This document shows positions 12,733-23,093 of a stretch of DNA of 64,000 nucleotides, in pieces (the stretch's first letter is position 1; the number at the start of each line of letters is the position of its first letter). The DNA is from Tribonema minus (Eukaryota > Sar > Xanthophyceae > Tribonematales > Tribonemataceae): the NCBI GenBank assembly GCA_017506865.1, contig JAFCMP010000547.1, positions 1,674,001 through 1,738,000 of the forward strand. Reading direction: 5' to 3'. The position numbers and the translations under genes were made by a program. The notes below the pieces were generated by a model. It made no database searches. It was not told the origin of the DNA and saw only the letters and a list, made by a program, of their open reading frames with translations.

Positions 12733-15297
12733 CTAATTGACATATACTATGGTATTGCAGAACCAAACCGCTGGTGCTGTTGCAAGAGGCTGCCAGAAAC
12801 TGCCAGTGCGCTCGCCAAGGAACGGTGACGAATGATGCAGTGTATAGATGAGACGTGCCAGATGCTTGTCGCCTTTAGTCGCATGACCTTTATAGCGGTT
12901 TGCAAATGAGGGCAGCTGAGCCGTCAACTCATCCGGCTCTGCTGCATCAATCGGGCATATGAATTCCACCGTGCCATTGGAAGCAATGTGTACCACATAG
13001 CCATCACAACTATCATCAGAGCCATCTACCCATGCAGCCAATGAAACTCTTATGATGTCACCTTTAGCATATGGGCGTTTTTCACGTGGTGCTGGTGCTG
13101 CAGCCGCTGATGGCCTGTCAGCCGGGTCACGGGGCACATGCTGTTGATCACGCGTAGGCAAGTGTACATCTGGTGGAGGCGGCACCGCTACTTCAAGTTG
13201 TCGCTCAGTAGCCAACTTCAGCCTACTACAGTGGATGTACTTCAACATGACTTGCCCTGCATGCGTCGCCCGCAAAACATATGTGTCTAGCCCAGGGATC
13301 CGCCTTTCTACTACAAATGGACCCAACCAGCGTTCTGCTTTCAATTTCTTACTCAGCCCCTTACGAACGGGCGGATAGTGTACAAGAACATGATCTCCAG
13401 GTTCAAAGCGACGAGCAAACCCTTTCTCCTGCGCTGCCGCCGCCCGTAGCCTCTCCTCCTGCTCTTGTAGTGACACCTGTACCAGCCTGTGTCCTTCCTT
13501 GATGAGCTCATGAATTACGTGCAGGTGCTCAGCTGCTGACTTCCACCTGCGCGACAGCTCAGGTGCACGAAGATCTCCCAACATTGCCTCGAACGGCAGC
13601 AGGGGCTCACGCCCATATAACATGCGAAACGGCGACATGCCATACGTCGTGTTTGTGCAAGCTCTGTGGTTGAAAAGAGCCATGGGTAAGACTGAGTCGC
13701 AATTCTTCTGATTGTCTTCTACCATCATTGCCAGAAGGTTGACAAGCGTGCCGTTGGTGCGCTCAGTGAGACCATTGCATGCAGGGTGGTAAGGGGATGT
13801 GAAGCGCTGCTCAATGCCCACTAACCTAGTTAGCTCTTTCATCAGCAACCCCCTGAACTCCTTAGCATTGTCACAGAGGAACATTTGAGGGCACCCGTGC
13901 CTTGGTATGATCTCACTGACTATGACACGCGCAACAGTGACTGCTGATTTGTCAGGTATCGCAAAGGCCTCCGGCCACCTAGTCAGGTAATCCGTGAAGA
14001 CCAAAATGAAAGTGTTGCCCCTAGCAGTCTTGGGCAGCGGTCCCACAATATCGAAGCCTACCAATTGAAACGCATGCTGTAGATCTACATCTCCAAATCC
14101 ATGCACACGCACACCCATATCGCGCTTGGACTTGCGCTTTTGGCATGCCAGGCAAGTCAGCACCCACTTGAAAACATCAGAATACATGCCAGGCCAGAAG
14201 TACCTGCGCCTCACTTTGTCATATGCGCGAGCAAAGCCACTGTGACCTCCACCAATCGCACCATCATGACATTCCTCAAACACGCGCTCTCTTAGTGACT
14301 TCGGTACCACTAGCAAGTCTGTGCCTGTCTTGTGGGACCTGCCACCAGCAGCAAAATGCATTCTCCCATTGCGCATGTAGTAGCCAGCGCGCTCAAATGC
14401 GCGAGCATCTTCGACTTCTCTAGGTGAGAGGCCATGTGGGGGACCACCTGCTCTTAGACTAGTAGTCAAGTACTTCGCTACTTTCCCCAATACCGCATCC
14501 TTGCTCAGCGAAGATACCAAGTCGCCCGCTTCAAACACGGCGCGATGTCGTTGCCTATTACCATCTACTTTGCCACCTGTATCCTTGTTGTTGATGTCTT
14601 CATGGCCATCCTCCAACTCAGCCTCAAGGTCCATGTTCTCGTCGCCATCTTCTGGGAACAGCTGAGCCACCCTGCTTGCTGTGATGTTGATTGACACTAT
14701 CTTCACTCCAGCTGCATCGTCACATTCACAAGCGGCAGGCAAAACAACAGACGAAAAATTTCCCGGAACAGGTGCTGGCCGCTGTATCCCCCCATGCTGC
14801 GAGGTCGTCGCTGCATCATGAGAAAAGGCCACACCTGCAGACACTGTGACGAAAGTGCCATCCCTGATACGCGAGAGGGCGTCAGCATTACCATTCTCTC
14901 TACCAGGCCTGTGCACAATGTCCATGTTGTATTCTTGCAGTTCTGATATGTAACGTTCCTGCCGCTTGGTGCGCGGTTCTGAGCCACCCATCAAGTGCGC
15001 CAATGCAGAGTGGTCAGTTTGTAGGATGAACGTGTTACCATTGTGCAAAAACTGTCTGAAGTTGTGAACTCCTTCCATTGCTGCTAGCGCTTCCCTATCA
15101 TAAGTACCATAATTGCGTTCAGCACTTTTCAAAGTACGACTATAGTATCCTATCGGGTGCTCTCCGTTGGTGGGGCATATCTGCGTTAACACCGCTCCCA
15201 GTCCATAGTCAGAAGCATCAGTCTGCAAAACCAACTTGACTGAGCCATTGAGGATGCCTTTCAAATCGGGATGTGCTAAAACAGGGGATGTCTTCAA
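12733..15297 (-). CDS. gypsy RNase H-integrase open frame
   Basis: An 854-residue open frame. RNase H is seen at the start (LVLQTDASDYGLGAVLTQ, then TYDREALAAMEG and LQTDHSALAHL). Integrase follows with the zinc-binding module (ECHDGAIGGGHSG then CLACQKRK), the catalytic core (FDIVGPLPKTARGN, FLCDNAKEFRG and a glutamate in GLTERTNGTL), and a GPY/F-type tail (RWLGPFVVERRI). These are the parts that make and insert the DNA copy in this family. Part of a retroelement, described as it stands. Confidence 0.9.
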   Translation of the reverse strand: MKTSPVLAHPDLKGILNGSVKLVLQTDASDYGLGAVLTQICPTNGEHPIGYYSRTLKSAERNYGTYDREALAAMEGVHNFRQFLHNGNTFILQTDHSALAHLMGGSEPRTKRQERYISELQEYNMDIVHRPGRENGNADALSRIRDGTFVTVSAGVAFSHDAATTSQHGGIQRPAPVPGNFSSVVLPAACECDDAAGVKIVSINITASRVAQLFPEDGDENMDLEAELEDGHEDINNKDTGGKVDGNRQRHRAVFEAGDLVSSLSKDAVLGKVAKYLTTSLRAGGPPHGLSPREVEDARAFERAGYYMRNGRMHFAAGGRSHKTGTDLLVVPKSLRERVFEECHDGAIGGGHSGFARAYDKVRRRYFWPGMYSDVFKWVLTCLACQKRKSKRDMGVRVHGFGDVDLQHAFQLVGFDIVGPLPKTARGNTFILVFTDYLTRWPEAFAIPDKSAVTVARVIVSEIIPRHGCPQMFLCDNAKEFRGLLMKELTRLVGIEQRFTSPYHPACNGLTERTNGTLVNLLAMMVEDNQKNCDSVLPMALFNHRACTNTTYGMSPFRMLYGREPLLPFEAMLGDLRAPELSRRWKSAAEHLHVIHELIKEGHRLVQVSLQEQEERLRAAAAQEKGFARRFEPGDHVLVHYPPVRKGLSKKLKAERWLGPFVVERRIPGLDTYVLRATHAGQVMLKYIHCSRLKLATERQLEVAVPPPPDVHLPTRDQQHVPRDPADRPSAAAAPAPREKRPYAKGDIIRVSLAAWVDGSDDSCDGYVVHIASNGTVEFICPIDAAEPDELTAQLPSFANRYKGHATKGDKHLARLIYTLHHSSPFLGERTGSFWQPLATAPAVWFCNTIVYVN

Positions 15298-18200
15298 GGC
15301 CTCGTGCTAAAACAGGGGATGTCTTCAAGGCCTCCTTGAGCACCTGCCACGCAGCAATGCAATCATCCGAGAGCTCAAACGGTACACCTTTGCGAGTAAG
15401 GTTGACCAGGGGCTCCGTGATTGTTGAAAAATGGGAGATATACTGCCTGTAGTACGCTGCCATACACAAAAAGGAACGCACATCATGAAGGTCAGAGGGC
15501 AAAGGTATCTTCTCAATTGCCTCTACTTTTGATGGATCAAAGCGCTTGCCCTGGGCATCTACGACATGACCCAGAAATTTGACCTCCCGCATGGCGAAAT
15601 GACACTTGGACGGCTTCAGCTTTATGCCTACTGAGAGCAGTCGGCTCAACACTATCTCCAAGTGCTTCATGTGCTCTTTGAAGGTTTTGCTGAAAACCAG
15701 AATATCGTCAATGTACACCAGGGCGTACACCCACAGCGCATCATGCCCCATAGCAAGCTGCATTAGACGCTGAAAAGTAGATGGCATGTTCATAAGCCCC
15801 ATAGGTCCCACCTTCCATTGATAGCACCCCCATTTGGTTTGAAAAGCCGTTATTGGTCTGGATTCTCTGTCCAATTCAACATGCCAAAATCCAGCAACCG
15901 CGTCCATAGAGCTAAACCACTCAGAGCCATTCAACACTGAGTGCACCTCATCTATGCGCGGCAGCGGAAACCCATCCTGACCGCCACCATGCTCTTTCAC
16001 TGCTTGATTAACCGCCCTCAAATCCTGCACAACTCTCATACCACCGTCTGGCTTTGGTATTATCATGAGAGGAGAGTTCCAGGGTGAATTTGACGGCTCA
16101 ATCACGCTCTTCTTCAACAAGAAGTCAATTTCCTTCCATAAAACTTCAAGTTCTTTCAGACTATACTTTCGCAATCTGGAACGCACAGGCCTAGCATCTC
16201 CAACATCAATATGGTGGCGGACCAACGACACTTTTCCTGGCCTACCATCATGTGAGAAGATCCCCTTACGTGCCATTTTGCGAAGCAAATCTGTCAACTG
16301 CATTCGTTGAACTTCCATCAAGTGTTCCAATTCCCCAACACGGAACGCGGCAAGCCATTCCAGCTCCCGTGCCCGTTGCACTGCTTCATCGTCCGTACAC
16401 TCTTGAGCTGCAGATGAGTCAGCACCAACACCAGGTCGCGATTCTACATCAACCTTCGCTTCCTTTGTTGGTTTATTGTGAGTTTCAGGGACGGCAGTGC
16501 AAGGAGCATTTGGCGGCGGCGGTTCTGCGGGGGGCCGCGCCTTGTGCACTATCTTGTCTGTGTGGGGCTCCTCTCCACTCAATGTTTGCACTCGTGAATC
16601 AGAGACTGGGTTTAACTTAGCCGAATTGACTTTGTCTGCCATGCTGCTAGTTGAAGTAGTTGACGTTGAAGTAGGGTTCACCTGTGCTCCACACCCCCAA
16701 CCTACGTCGCAGCTCTCAGCAAACAGAGCCTCCGCTGCCGTTCCCGAAATGACATTTGGCGCCTCCGCTTGCGCCTCAGCTGGTGTCACATAACCAGCAG
16801 CAACCATGAAGCAAACCGTGGCTAGACGATCATTACGCTCTATCTGTGCTATCCTCGCTTTGATCGCCGTCAAGCGCTTTTCTAGCAACTGCTGTTTCTC
16901 GTCTTTCTCCTGTACTGAAGTCAGTGCTATTAAGCTCCGTGTGGTTTCCACTTCACATCTGTGTGATTGTCGCTTCCACAAATCCTCATCTAGCAAGTGC
17001 AAGTGCCCAAGCTTGACGCCCGGTTTCAGCTTACCGGTACGCTTGACAATAGTGAGATTTATAGTGCTGGTGTGCATACCCTCCTCTACCAACACTCGCT
17101 GCCGCCGCACAGCCCAATGCCCCCGTGGGTCAATTGCCCCTTTGAGCACATAGTTCCCCGGTGGTGCGTCACCGGTCCAAGTCACCACAACTGCAATTCC
17201 ATCCGCTGTAGCTTCTGTGATGGGGTACTTCTTGGCTATATAGACAGTAGCTTCTTTTTGCAAAGCAGCCCCTTGCTCTGCAACCAACACAATGTTGTCC
17301 CATCCTGGTAGTTCTGTTTTGGCGGCAGCGGCCAACTCAGGGTTGTCTGACACTTGATTCTTGCCAAAGCGCTCATCTGCATGGTCCATCGCTATGGTGT
17401 ATGCTTCCATCATTGTCAGCTTACCTGGCGTGCGCGCCCCGCCGCTACGATGGCCATCCTCGTCATCACCTCCGGCTTCGCCGCTGTCGGTGCTTGTCTC
17501 GTCACCTTCGCTCGTGGAGTTGCTGGCTGATGCTTGCGCGCTGGTCTCGCAGGCGGTCTTCTTGGCGTGGTCTGCTGTGGAGGGCTGCGGCCCTGGCTCC
17601 CGGTTGTTGTTCGCCGCCCCCATCGCGAAGCCCTGCTTGTACTTCAACTTGCGCAGGAAAGGCATGCCTTGCAGGTGTTGTGATACGAGGACAGGCCCCA
17701 CTGAGGTGCCTCCCTGTGGGCGGTCGTCAGGGAGGTCATAGGGACCCAAGGTCTGCACAAACAAACCATCCTCGATCATGCGAGGCGGTATGGGTGCCTG
17801 CTGGCGCTGCAAGTCGAACAGCACCGGTCCTGTACGCAGAGTGCGAATGATGAATGACATCACTGGGGCAAGCAGTATCTGACCACTGCCCTTCGCCAGT
17901 GTTGACTGTGTGATGCCTGGTGGCACCTTGAGCCACCACAGACCATTGGCCCGCAGTAAGTCTGCCTGCGATGGGGCATAGCGTTGAGTGGCATTGTACT
18001 GCGTGTCCCCCTTTCGCATGTCACTGTCTGATGGTTCACGGACTGCATGAAAGTGACGCGCAACAAGGGTTGGTACACTGCGCGTCATCTCATGCGTCCA
18101 GCGCGCTGTGGCATTGCGAGGTGGCAGCACAAACACTGGGTTAGTGACACCCCACATCTCCATGGGGGTGATCTGCAGTTCGTGCTTGTCCTTATGCTTT

Positions 18201-18514
18201 GCGCGCTCCACCTTGTGAGCCACGCGCTGGAGCGCGTCCACCACACTCTGATCACCCTTCATCATGAGGAGGAACACTCGGTTGCGCAGGTTAGGGAACC
18301 CCAGGTTTTCACCCGAGAGCTCAAATGACAATATGTGATAACCTGCGTTGAGCGCTGCCTCCAACGCGAGAACTCCACTGACAGTCAGCCCCAGCTCTGG
18401 CGCATTCTCAATTAAGAGTCGCTTCACTCCCTTCTGTACAGCCTTGTGCACCAGCTGTGGTGTGGTGCTTGCGGTCACCAGATCTGGGTCCAGCTCGACT
18501 ATCTTGTCCCACAC
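15218..18514 (-). CDS. gypsy frame: methyltransferase-like domain plus reverse transcriptase
   Basis: A 1098-residue open frame. Its first 115 or so residues resemble the middle of a cytosine-C5 DNA methyltransferase: KRLLIENAPELGLTVSG matches the motif VI region, and GENLGFPNLRNRVFLLMMKG the GxPxxRxR(V/L) pattern of motif VIII. Traces of the earlier methyltransferase motifs lie just upstream. A long charged linker leads to a reverse transcriptase with the motifs PWNSPLMIIPKPDGG, YALVYIDDILVFSK (YIDD active site) and VKFLGHVVDAQG. The methyltransferase placement between protease and RT is shared with the element at 1-5260. Whether the domain is active cannot be judged here. Confidence 0.8.
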   Translation of the reverse strand: MWDKIVELDPDLVTASTTPQLVHKAVQKGVKRLLIENAPELGLTVSGVLALEAALNAGYHILSFELSGENLGFPNLRNRVFLLMMKGDQSVVDALQRVAHKVERAKHKDKHELQITPMEMWGVTNPVFVLPPRNATARWTHEMTRSVPTLVARHFHAVREPSDSDMRKGDTQYNATQRYAPSQADLLRANGLWWLKVPPGITQSTLAKGSGQILLAPVMSFIIRTLRTGPVLFDLQRQQAPIPPRMIEDGLFVQTLGPYDLPDDRPQGGTSVGPVLVSQHLQGMPFLRKLKYKQGFAMGAANNNREPGPQPSTADHAKKTACETSAQASASNSTSEGDETSTDSGEAGGDDEDGHRSGGARTPGKLTMMEAYTIAMDHADERFGKNQVSDNPELAAAAKTELPGWDNIVLVAEQGAALQKEATVYIAKKYPITEATADGIAVVVTWTGDAPPGNYVLKGAIDPRGHWAVRRQRVLVEEGMHTSTINLTIVKRTGKLKPGVKLGHLHLLDEDLWKRQSHRCEVETTRSLIALTSVQEKDEKQQLLEKRLTAIKARIAQIERNDRLATVCFMVAAGYVTPAEAQAEAPNVISGTAAEALFAESCDVGWGCGAQVNPTSTSTTSTSSMADKVNSAKLNPVSDSRVQTLSGEEPHTDKIVHKARPPAEPPPPNAPCTAVPETHNKPTKEAKVDVESRPGVGADSSAAQECTDDEAVQRARELEWLAAFRVGELEHLMEVQRMQLTDLLRKMARKGIFSHDGRPGKVSLVRHHIDVGDARPVRSRLRKYSLKELEVLWKEIDFLLKKSVIEPSNSPWNSPLMIIPKPDGGMRVVQDLRAVNQAVKEHGGGQDGFPLPRIDEVHSVLNGSEWFSSMDAVAGFWHVELDRESRPITAFQTKWGCYQWKVGPMGLMNMPSTFQRLMQLAMGHDALWVYALVYIDDILVFSKTFKEHMKHLEIVLSRLLSVGIKLKPSKCHFAMREVKFLGHVVDAQGKRFDPSKVEAIEKIPLPSDLHDVRSFLCMAAYYRQYISHFSTITEPLVNLTRKGVPFELSDDCIAAWQVLKEALKTSPVLARGLEDIPCFSTSRFERHPQWLSQVGFAD

Positions 18515-18774
18515 TTCATCAGAGGTCTAGTCCCCTATAAGCATAGGAACCGTGGGGTGAGATGCACGAAAAACTTTGGCGAAGTCTTCACTGGTCTCTA
18601 CTGCCATTGCCACTTGTGCTCCCCCCATTATTGCACCCATTACGGAGCTGCCAACCCCCCCCCCAGGTCTACCACCTTCAGGTTAGGTACCAGCATTTGC
18701 TCTACGTTTGGGTACTCACCATGTTCAACTGCCGAGATCTGAGACCAGCAATCGACATGGCAATTCTCCAGCAC

Positions 18775-21700
18775 TCAGTCTGACCCCCCCTTTTTGTTGT
18801 AGCAGCCCAAGCGCCTGTTCTCAGTGAGCTCTGAGGCAGCTACACAAATCTCTGTCTCACTGTCTGAGGGGTAGTCTGCTTCTGAATCAGAAGTCAAGTC
18901 TGTGTCATCATCATCACTTTCCGACCAGTCAGTTGCTTGCACATAGTCATCCACCAACTCTGCGCTGCTTGCATCGGAATCAGAGTACACTGACTCTACT
19001 TCAACAGTCTTGTCAGTGCGCCAACACGGACATGACACGTCAGTCTCCCAGCCTGTTTTCGGCAGTGCTTCCACGCTCACAACACGCTCATCCTGCTCAT
19101 TGTCGAGGTCAATGGGTGGTGGTACTTGTACTTTCTCCACACCTACTCCTGTTCCAAGCACAAACTTTGGCCCCGGCTCTCCATCCTGTGTGAGTGGCGC
19201 GTCGAGCAAATCTGCAGGCAGTGCTCCAAACTCAAACTTTAACGTGTCAGGCGCCGACGCTGACCCGTCAGACCCCCATTGCAAAGCAGTGTGCAGTGCT
19301 GTCTGAGGGCCACTACCACCTCCTTTGATGCCCCCAGCGCCTTGGCGCCACGAATCACGCATCGTAGCTACTTCATCCGGGCTTAGGGACTTGACCCCCT
19401 TTGTAGGCATGTCGGGGTGCTGCACTATGGCAGGAGTGCGGCTAGTGAGGATGTCCAAGCGCATCTTGCTGATTGTAGTGAAGCTGATTAGGAATTGGGG
19501 GTCAATTTGGTTGCTGACGTGAAAATCAACTTGTTCCGTGACCCCTGCAACTTCAACTTCAACCGTGACCATGAACATCACTGCGACCAAGTACCTGCCC
19601 ACGCCGCGTATTGCCTTGAAGATTGGTGGTCGCTGCGATTGCTCTAGACGTAGTGCCTGCTGAGCAGTGTCCGCATTGTCGCGCAGCTTACGCAACAGCA
19701 GACAGTATGCGCGGAACTGCATCACGTTGCACCCAGCACATGAGTCCAGGTACACGATGGCGGGCATGATTCTGTGGACCGTTGCCTGCACCATGAGCAC
19801 TGTTGAGCGTGGCCTAGGGCCGTTCACATCGCCAGCACCTGTAATGCAGATCATGCAGCTTACTTCGGCAATGTCATCACCTGGGCCTAGGCAACAGCAC
19901 TGAGAGAATTGCTGAGGGTCGCACGTCAGACACACACCTCCAATGGACGGGTCCTGCGCGAAGAATGCTCCCGCTGAGAAGGGGTAACAGGCGTCGTCAT
20001 CGTTGCTAGTGTAGTGCACTGTTGGTGGCAAGGCGGAAGCACCGTACATCATGGCTAGCGCGGCCTGCATCATTGCGGGAGACACAGAAGCGGGGTCAAA
20101 CGCAAAGTTGTTCGCAATACGTCCACCGCTGCCGCCATTGCCCATGTAACCGCCACTTGGCCTCTGCCCATGGCCACTGCCGCTGTTGTTGCCACCAAAG
20201 CCTCCGCGACCGTACCCCCCCCCAAAGCCTGACCTGTTGGACTGCGCTTGCCCGTGTGGCCCGTAAAATGGCCGATTGGGCGCCAGAGCAGGTTGTGAGG
20301 TGCGTTCATATAGGCGCACCAGTGTATCCAAACGTTGATTGATGTCACTGGCCTGCTGCTGTTGGTGCATTTCAAGGCGCTGCAAGGCACTTTCCAACGA
20401 TATACCTGAGCTGTTCGATGGCGTAGGAGTTGTCAACGTGGCGCCGCTGCTGCCCTGAATGGCCAGAGCATCAGCCCCCATGGCGCCGTCACTACCGTTT
20501 CCCGCCTCCGACTCTGATCCTTCCTCAAGCGCAAAAGCGAGAGAGCTCTTCTTGTCTGACTTCTTACCTGCCTCATTCGCCAGATATGCTCTCACTGACA
20601 TGCCCTTGCTTGCTGCCATTACACTCTCTACCGTGTGTAACCGTCTTTTGATAGCCTCTGTTGACACCTCACAGGCCTCACCTGCCTCAAGTGTCACACG
20701 GAATGCCACCAACTTCTCCATGAACTTCTCTGCTCTGGGTCTGGCCTCACGAGATCTGCCTATGACTTCAATGAGCTTGCGCACATATTTGTCCTTGAGA
20801 AGCGCTCCGCCGCGTTCCTGCGGATGCAATGTGTACTCCAGGACCTTCTCAAAGTCCAACAGAAACACTTTGACACCTACCCCTGCCTCCAGGCGCAGCT
20901 GCTCCAGCCTGCTTGCGGCCCTACTTCTCTGCATAGAGTCACTGTACAGGTCTGTCAATCGTGTATGCAGGGCCTTGACCTGCTGTCCAGACAGATTGCT
21001 GTTGGCCTGCTTCTCACTGATCCATTTCGTGATTTCCCTTCGCAGCTTAGCAGAGAGGCAATATTGCAGCATTAGTGGCACGTATGAGGGGCAAGTGCGG
21101 TTACTAGAGTTGCCGTCGGGTATTCGTTGGACCCCTTCGAATGACACACGTGCCGCCAGCGAGTTGAGCCATTTGCTCATCATGCATGTAATCAGCTCAT
21201 GGTTGACCGCCTTGTTCTCCGCATTCTTGTACTCCAAACCAGTCTCTGGGGGGTCATCCAAGAAGTATAGCGTTGCATGTGACACGCCTTTGAGAGCCCG
21301 CGGTGCCATCAGGCGAGGAATCACTGCAGATGACTCATCTTCCTCGTCTACTCTGCGCACAGCTGCCCTGCTAGAGTGAGACCCAACTTCAACTCTTGTT
21401 TCTTGCGCTGACTGTTCCATTGGGACTGCCAGCTGCGGCTGCTGCGGCACCTCGTATGGGCGCTGCTGGTGCCCCTGCTCAACCTGATGCTGTAGCTGCT
21501 GTTGCTGCAACATCACCTGCTGTTCAAGACGGTGCAACTGCTGCTGCTGCAACTGCAACTGCTGCTGCAACTGCAACTCCTGCTGTTGCTCAACTTGACG
21601 TTGCTGCAACTGCAGCCGCTGCTGTTCTTCCTCTTCTCGTTGTGACCGCTGCTGCTGCTGCTGCAACAACTGCTGCTGCTGCTGTTCCTCCTGCTGCTGC

Positions 21701-22602
21701 TGCTGCAGCAACTGCTGCTGCTGCTGCTGCAACTGCTGCTGCAGCAGCAACTGCTGCTGCTGCTGCTGCTGCAACAACTGCTGCTGCTGCTGCTGCTGTT
21801 CCTGCTGCTGCTGCTGCTGCTGCTGCAGCAACTGCTGTGCCTCTTCTTGCTGCTGCTGTAACTGGGCCAGATCCGCCCCCCGCGGATTGCCCTCCACGTA
21901 GCGAGGCACTGCGGCACGACCTATCGCATTCTCATGCAAAGTGTGCGGCACAAACCTCCCGGTCACAACATCCACCGGGACCTGAAAGTCCAGAGGTGGT
22001 GGAGGAGCATCGAGCCCCACCATCTGCCCTTTGCTGAGCGGCAGATAGTCAGAGAGCAGTGGGCCTGCATCCTTGCCCCAAATGAGAGGGTTGACTGGTG
22101 GGTGCGAAGGCGTCACGAGCATGATCCAGTAAGGTGTCGTGCAGTTTGCGACGCGCGAGGCAGGCACATCAAACACTACATCCCCAGCCTCCGTCCTGAC
22201 GCGAAAGAGCGGGTCGAACACATTGGCCTCATCTACCTCTGTGTTAGTGCTCAAGAAGTCTTGTGCCATCCTACAATCCTCCCACTGAGTGGTGATCTTG
22301 CAGCGTACCGGGGCGTTGACAGGCATGATGCAAGGGGTTAGTCGATGAGCCGCCACTTGACAGACCTCTGCACTCACAACTTTCCTGACCACAACATAAT
22401 CCATCAGCGCGTGAGCCCTGCTGAAGCGGCCCATCGGCTGGCACCAGGCTGGCGCCACCTGCACCAGATGCACCTTATCCAACTTGCCTGCCTTGCCTTT
22501 AACAGTTGGTGCATGCATGTCATGCCATAATCCAATTCGTAACCCGAGGGTCGCCAAACTGAGTAGTTCTTCTCCGCTCCCTCCAGCAGCTTTACTTCCC
22601 AC
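18775..22602 (-). CDS. gypsy Gag-protease open frame with polyglutamine tract
   Basis: A 1275-residue open frame. An N-terminal region of about 240 residues of unknown fold is followed by a glutamine-rich stretch of about 150 residues (plus-strand 21480-21870). The Gag-like helical part contains segments such as KWLNSLAARVSFEG and KLRREITKWISEK. A Gly/Arg-rich tail (GGYGRGGFGGNNSGSGHG) occupies the nucleocapsid position, and an aspartic-protease-like segment reads IVYLDSCAGCNVMQF. Acidic, Ser-rich sequence closes the frame. Gag and protease would form the particle and process it; this is inferred from position and motifs. Confidence 0.75.
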   Translation of the reverse strand: MGSKAAGGSGEELLSLATLGLRIGLWHDMHAPTVKGKAGKLDKVHLVQVAPAWCQPMGRFSRAHALMDYVVVRKVVSAEVCQVAAHRLTPCIMPVNAPVRCKITTQWEDCRMAQDFLSTNTEVDEANVFDPLFRVRTEAGDVVFDVPASRVANCTTPYWIMLVTPSHPPVNPLIWGKDAGPLLSDYLPLSKGQMVGLDAPPPPLDFQVPVDVVTGRFVPHTLHENAIGRAAVPRYVEGNPRGADLAQLQQQQEEAQQLLQQQQQQQQEQQQQQQQLLQQQQQQQLLLQQQLQQQQQQLLQQQQQEEQQQQQLLQQQQQRSQREEEEQQRLQLQQRQVEQQQELQLQQQLQLQQQQLHRLEQQVMLQQQQLQHQVEQGHQQRPYEVPQQPQLAVPMEQSAQETRVEVGSHSSRAAVRRVDEEDESSAVIPRLMAPRALKGVSHATLYFLDDPPETGLEYKNAENKAVNHELITCMMSKWLNSLAARVSFEGVQRIPDGNSSNRTCPSYVPLMLQYCLSAKLRREITKWISEKQANSNLSGQQVKALHTRLTDLYSDSMQRSRAASRLEQLRLEAGVGVKVFLLDFEKVLEYTLHPQERGGALLKDKYVRKLIEVIGRSREARPRAEKFMEKLVAFRVTLEAGEACEVSTEAIKRRLHTVESVMAASKGMSVRAYLANEAGKKSDKKSSLAFALEEGSESEAGNGSDGAMGADALAIQGSSGATLTTPTPSNSSGISLESALQRLEMHQQQQASDINQRLDTLVRLYERTSQPALAPNRPFYGPHGQAQSNRSGFGGGYGRGGFGGNNSGSGHGQRPSGGYMGNGGSGGRIANNFAFDPASVSPAMMQAALAMMYGASALPPTVHYTSNDDDACYPFSAGAFFAQDPSIGGVCLTCDPQQFSQCCCLGPGDDIAEVSCMICITGAGDVNGPRPRSTVLMVQATVHRIMPAIVYLDSCAGCNVMQFRAYCLLLRKLRDNADTAQQALRLEQSQRPPIFKAIRGVGRYLVAVMFMVTVEVEVAGVTEQVDFHVSNQIDPQFLISFTTISKMRLDILTSRTPAIVQHPDMPTKGVKSLSPDEVATMRDSWRQGAGGIKGGGSGPQTALHTALQWGSDGSASAPDTLKFEFGALPADLLDAPLTQDGEPGPKFVLGTGVGVEKVQVPPPIDLDNEQDERVVSVEALPKTGWETDVSCPCWRTDKTVEVESVYSDSDASSAELVDDYVQATDWSESDDDDTDLTSDSEADYPSDSETEICVAASELTENRRLGCYNKKGGSD
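21487..21866 (-). repeat. CAG/CTG-rich polyglutamine-coding tract
   Basis: Nearly uninterrupted ctg/ttg triplets on the plus strand, coding glutamine with some Leu, Glu and Arg in the Gag frame of the retroelement. Confidence 0.9.
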
Positions 22603-23093
22603 TCCTCACCCAGCGTCTCGTCATCCGCATGCAGACGTGTTGCATACACTTCGCCATCACGCTTCGCAACCACACCCATACGGCCTACGAGTTTGTCATT
22701 TCTTCCAAACCACACTACAACCAGCTCACCAGAGTGTGGTACTTCTCCTTCGAACAATGCACGTCGCTCGTTGATGGTCCACAGGCTTTCACGACGGGCA
22801 TGTGAGTACTGCAAGTGAGCTGCCAAATAGCCTGCAGGGTATTCGTACCAAGCCGTTGTTATGGCTCTACGAGCAACCTGATGTATGCCTGCTGTCAGGG
22901 GCTCCCCTTCACGGTACACTGAACGCCCTTTCAACGGTGCAGCATCCACCAAAGCCTCTGCCCGTACCAGGCGAGCATAATTGATTGAAGTGGTTATAGA
23001 GCCAGCAATTGAACCTGTTCGTCGCTGACCTCGAACAATCGACTGCAACCCTCCTTCGCTCTCCAAACCACTCTGTGCACTGTGTACTGACAT
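22404..23093 (-). CDS. Unrecognised 229-aa open frame at the 5' side of the gypsy element
   Basis: The first open frame after the 5' LTR leader. It holds segments such as YEYPAGYLAAHLQYSHARRE and ELVVVWFGRNDKLVGRMGVV, but I recognise no family. It overlaps the start of the Gag-protease frame. It may be an N-terminal part of Gag or an accessory protein. A chromatin-reader type fold (for example BAH) crossed my mind because the element carries a methyltransferase-like domain, but I see no diagnostic residues. Confidence 0.4.
   Translation of the reverse strand: MSVHSAQSGLESEGGLQSIVRGQRRTGSIAGSITTSINYARLVRAEALVDAAPLKGRSVYREGEPLTAGIHQVARRAITTAWYEYPAGYLAAHLQYSHARRESLWTINERRALFEGEVPHSGELVVVWFGRNDKLVGRMGVVAKRDGEVYATRLHADDETLGEEWEVKLLEGAEKNYSVWRPSGYELDYGMTCMHQLLKARQASWIRCIWCRWRQPGASRWAASAGLTR

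Noticed and set aside
21487-21866. Host polyQ gene
   Set aside because: The glutamine tract lies in the Gag frame of the LTR element, between its LTRs.
22404-23093. BAH or other chromatin-reader domain in the first gypsy frame
   Set aside because: Suggested only by the company of a methyltransferase-like domain. No diagnostic residues are visible.
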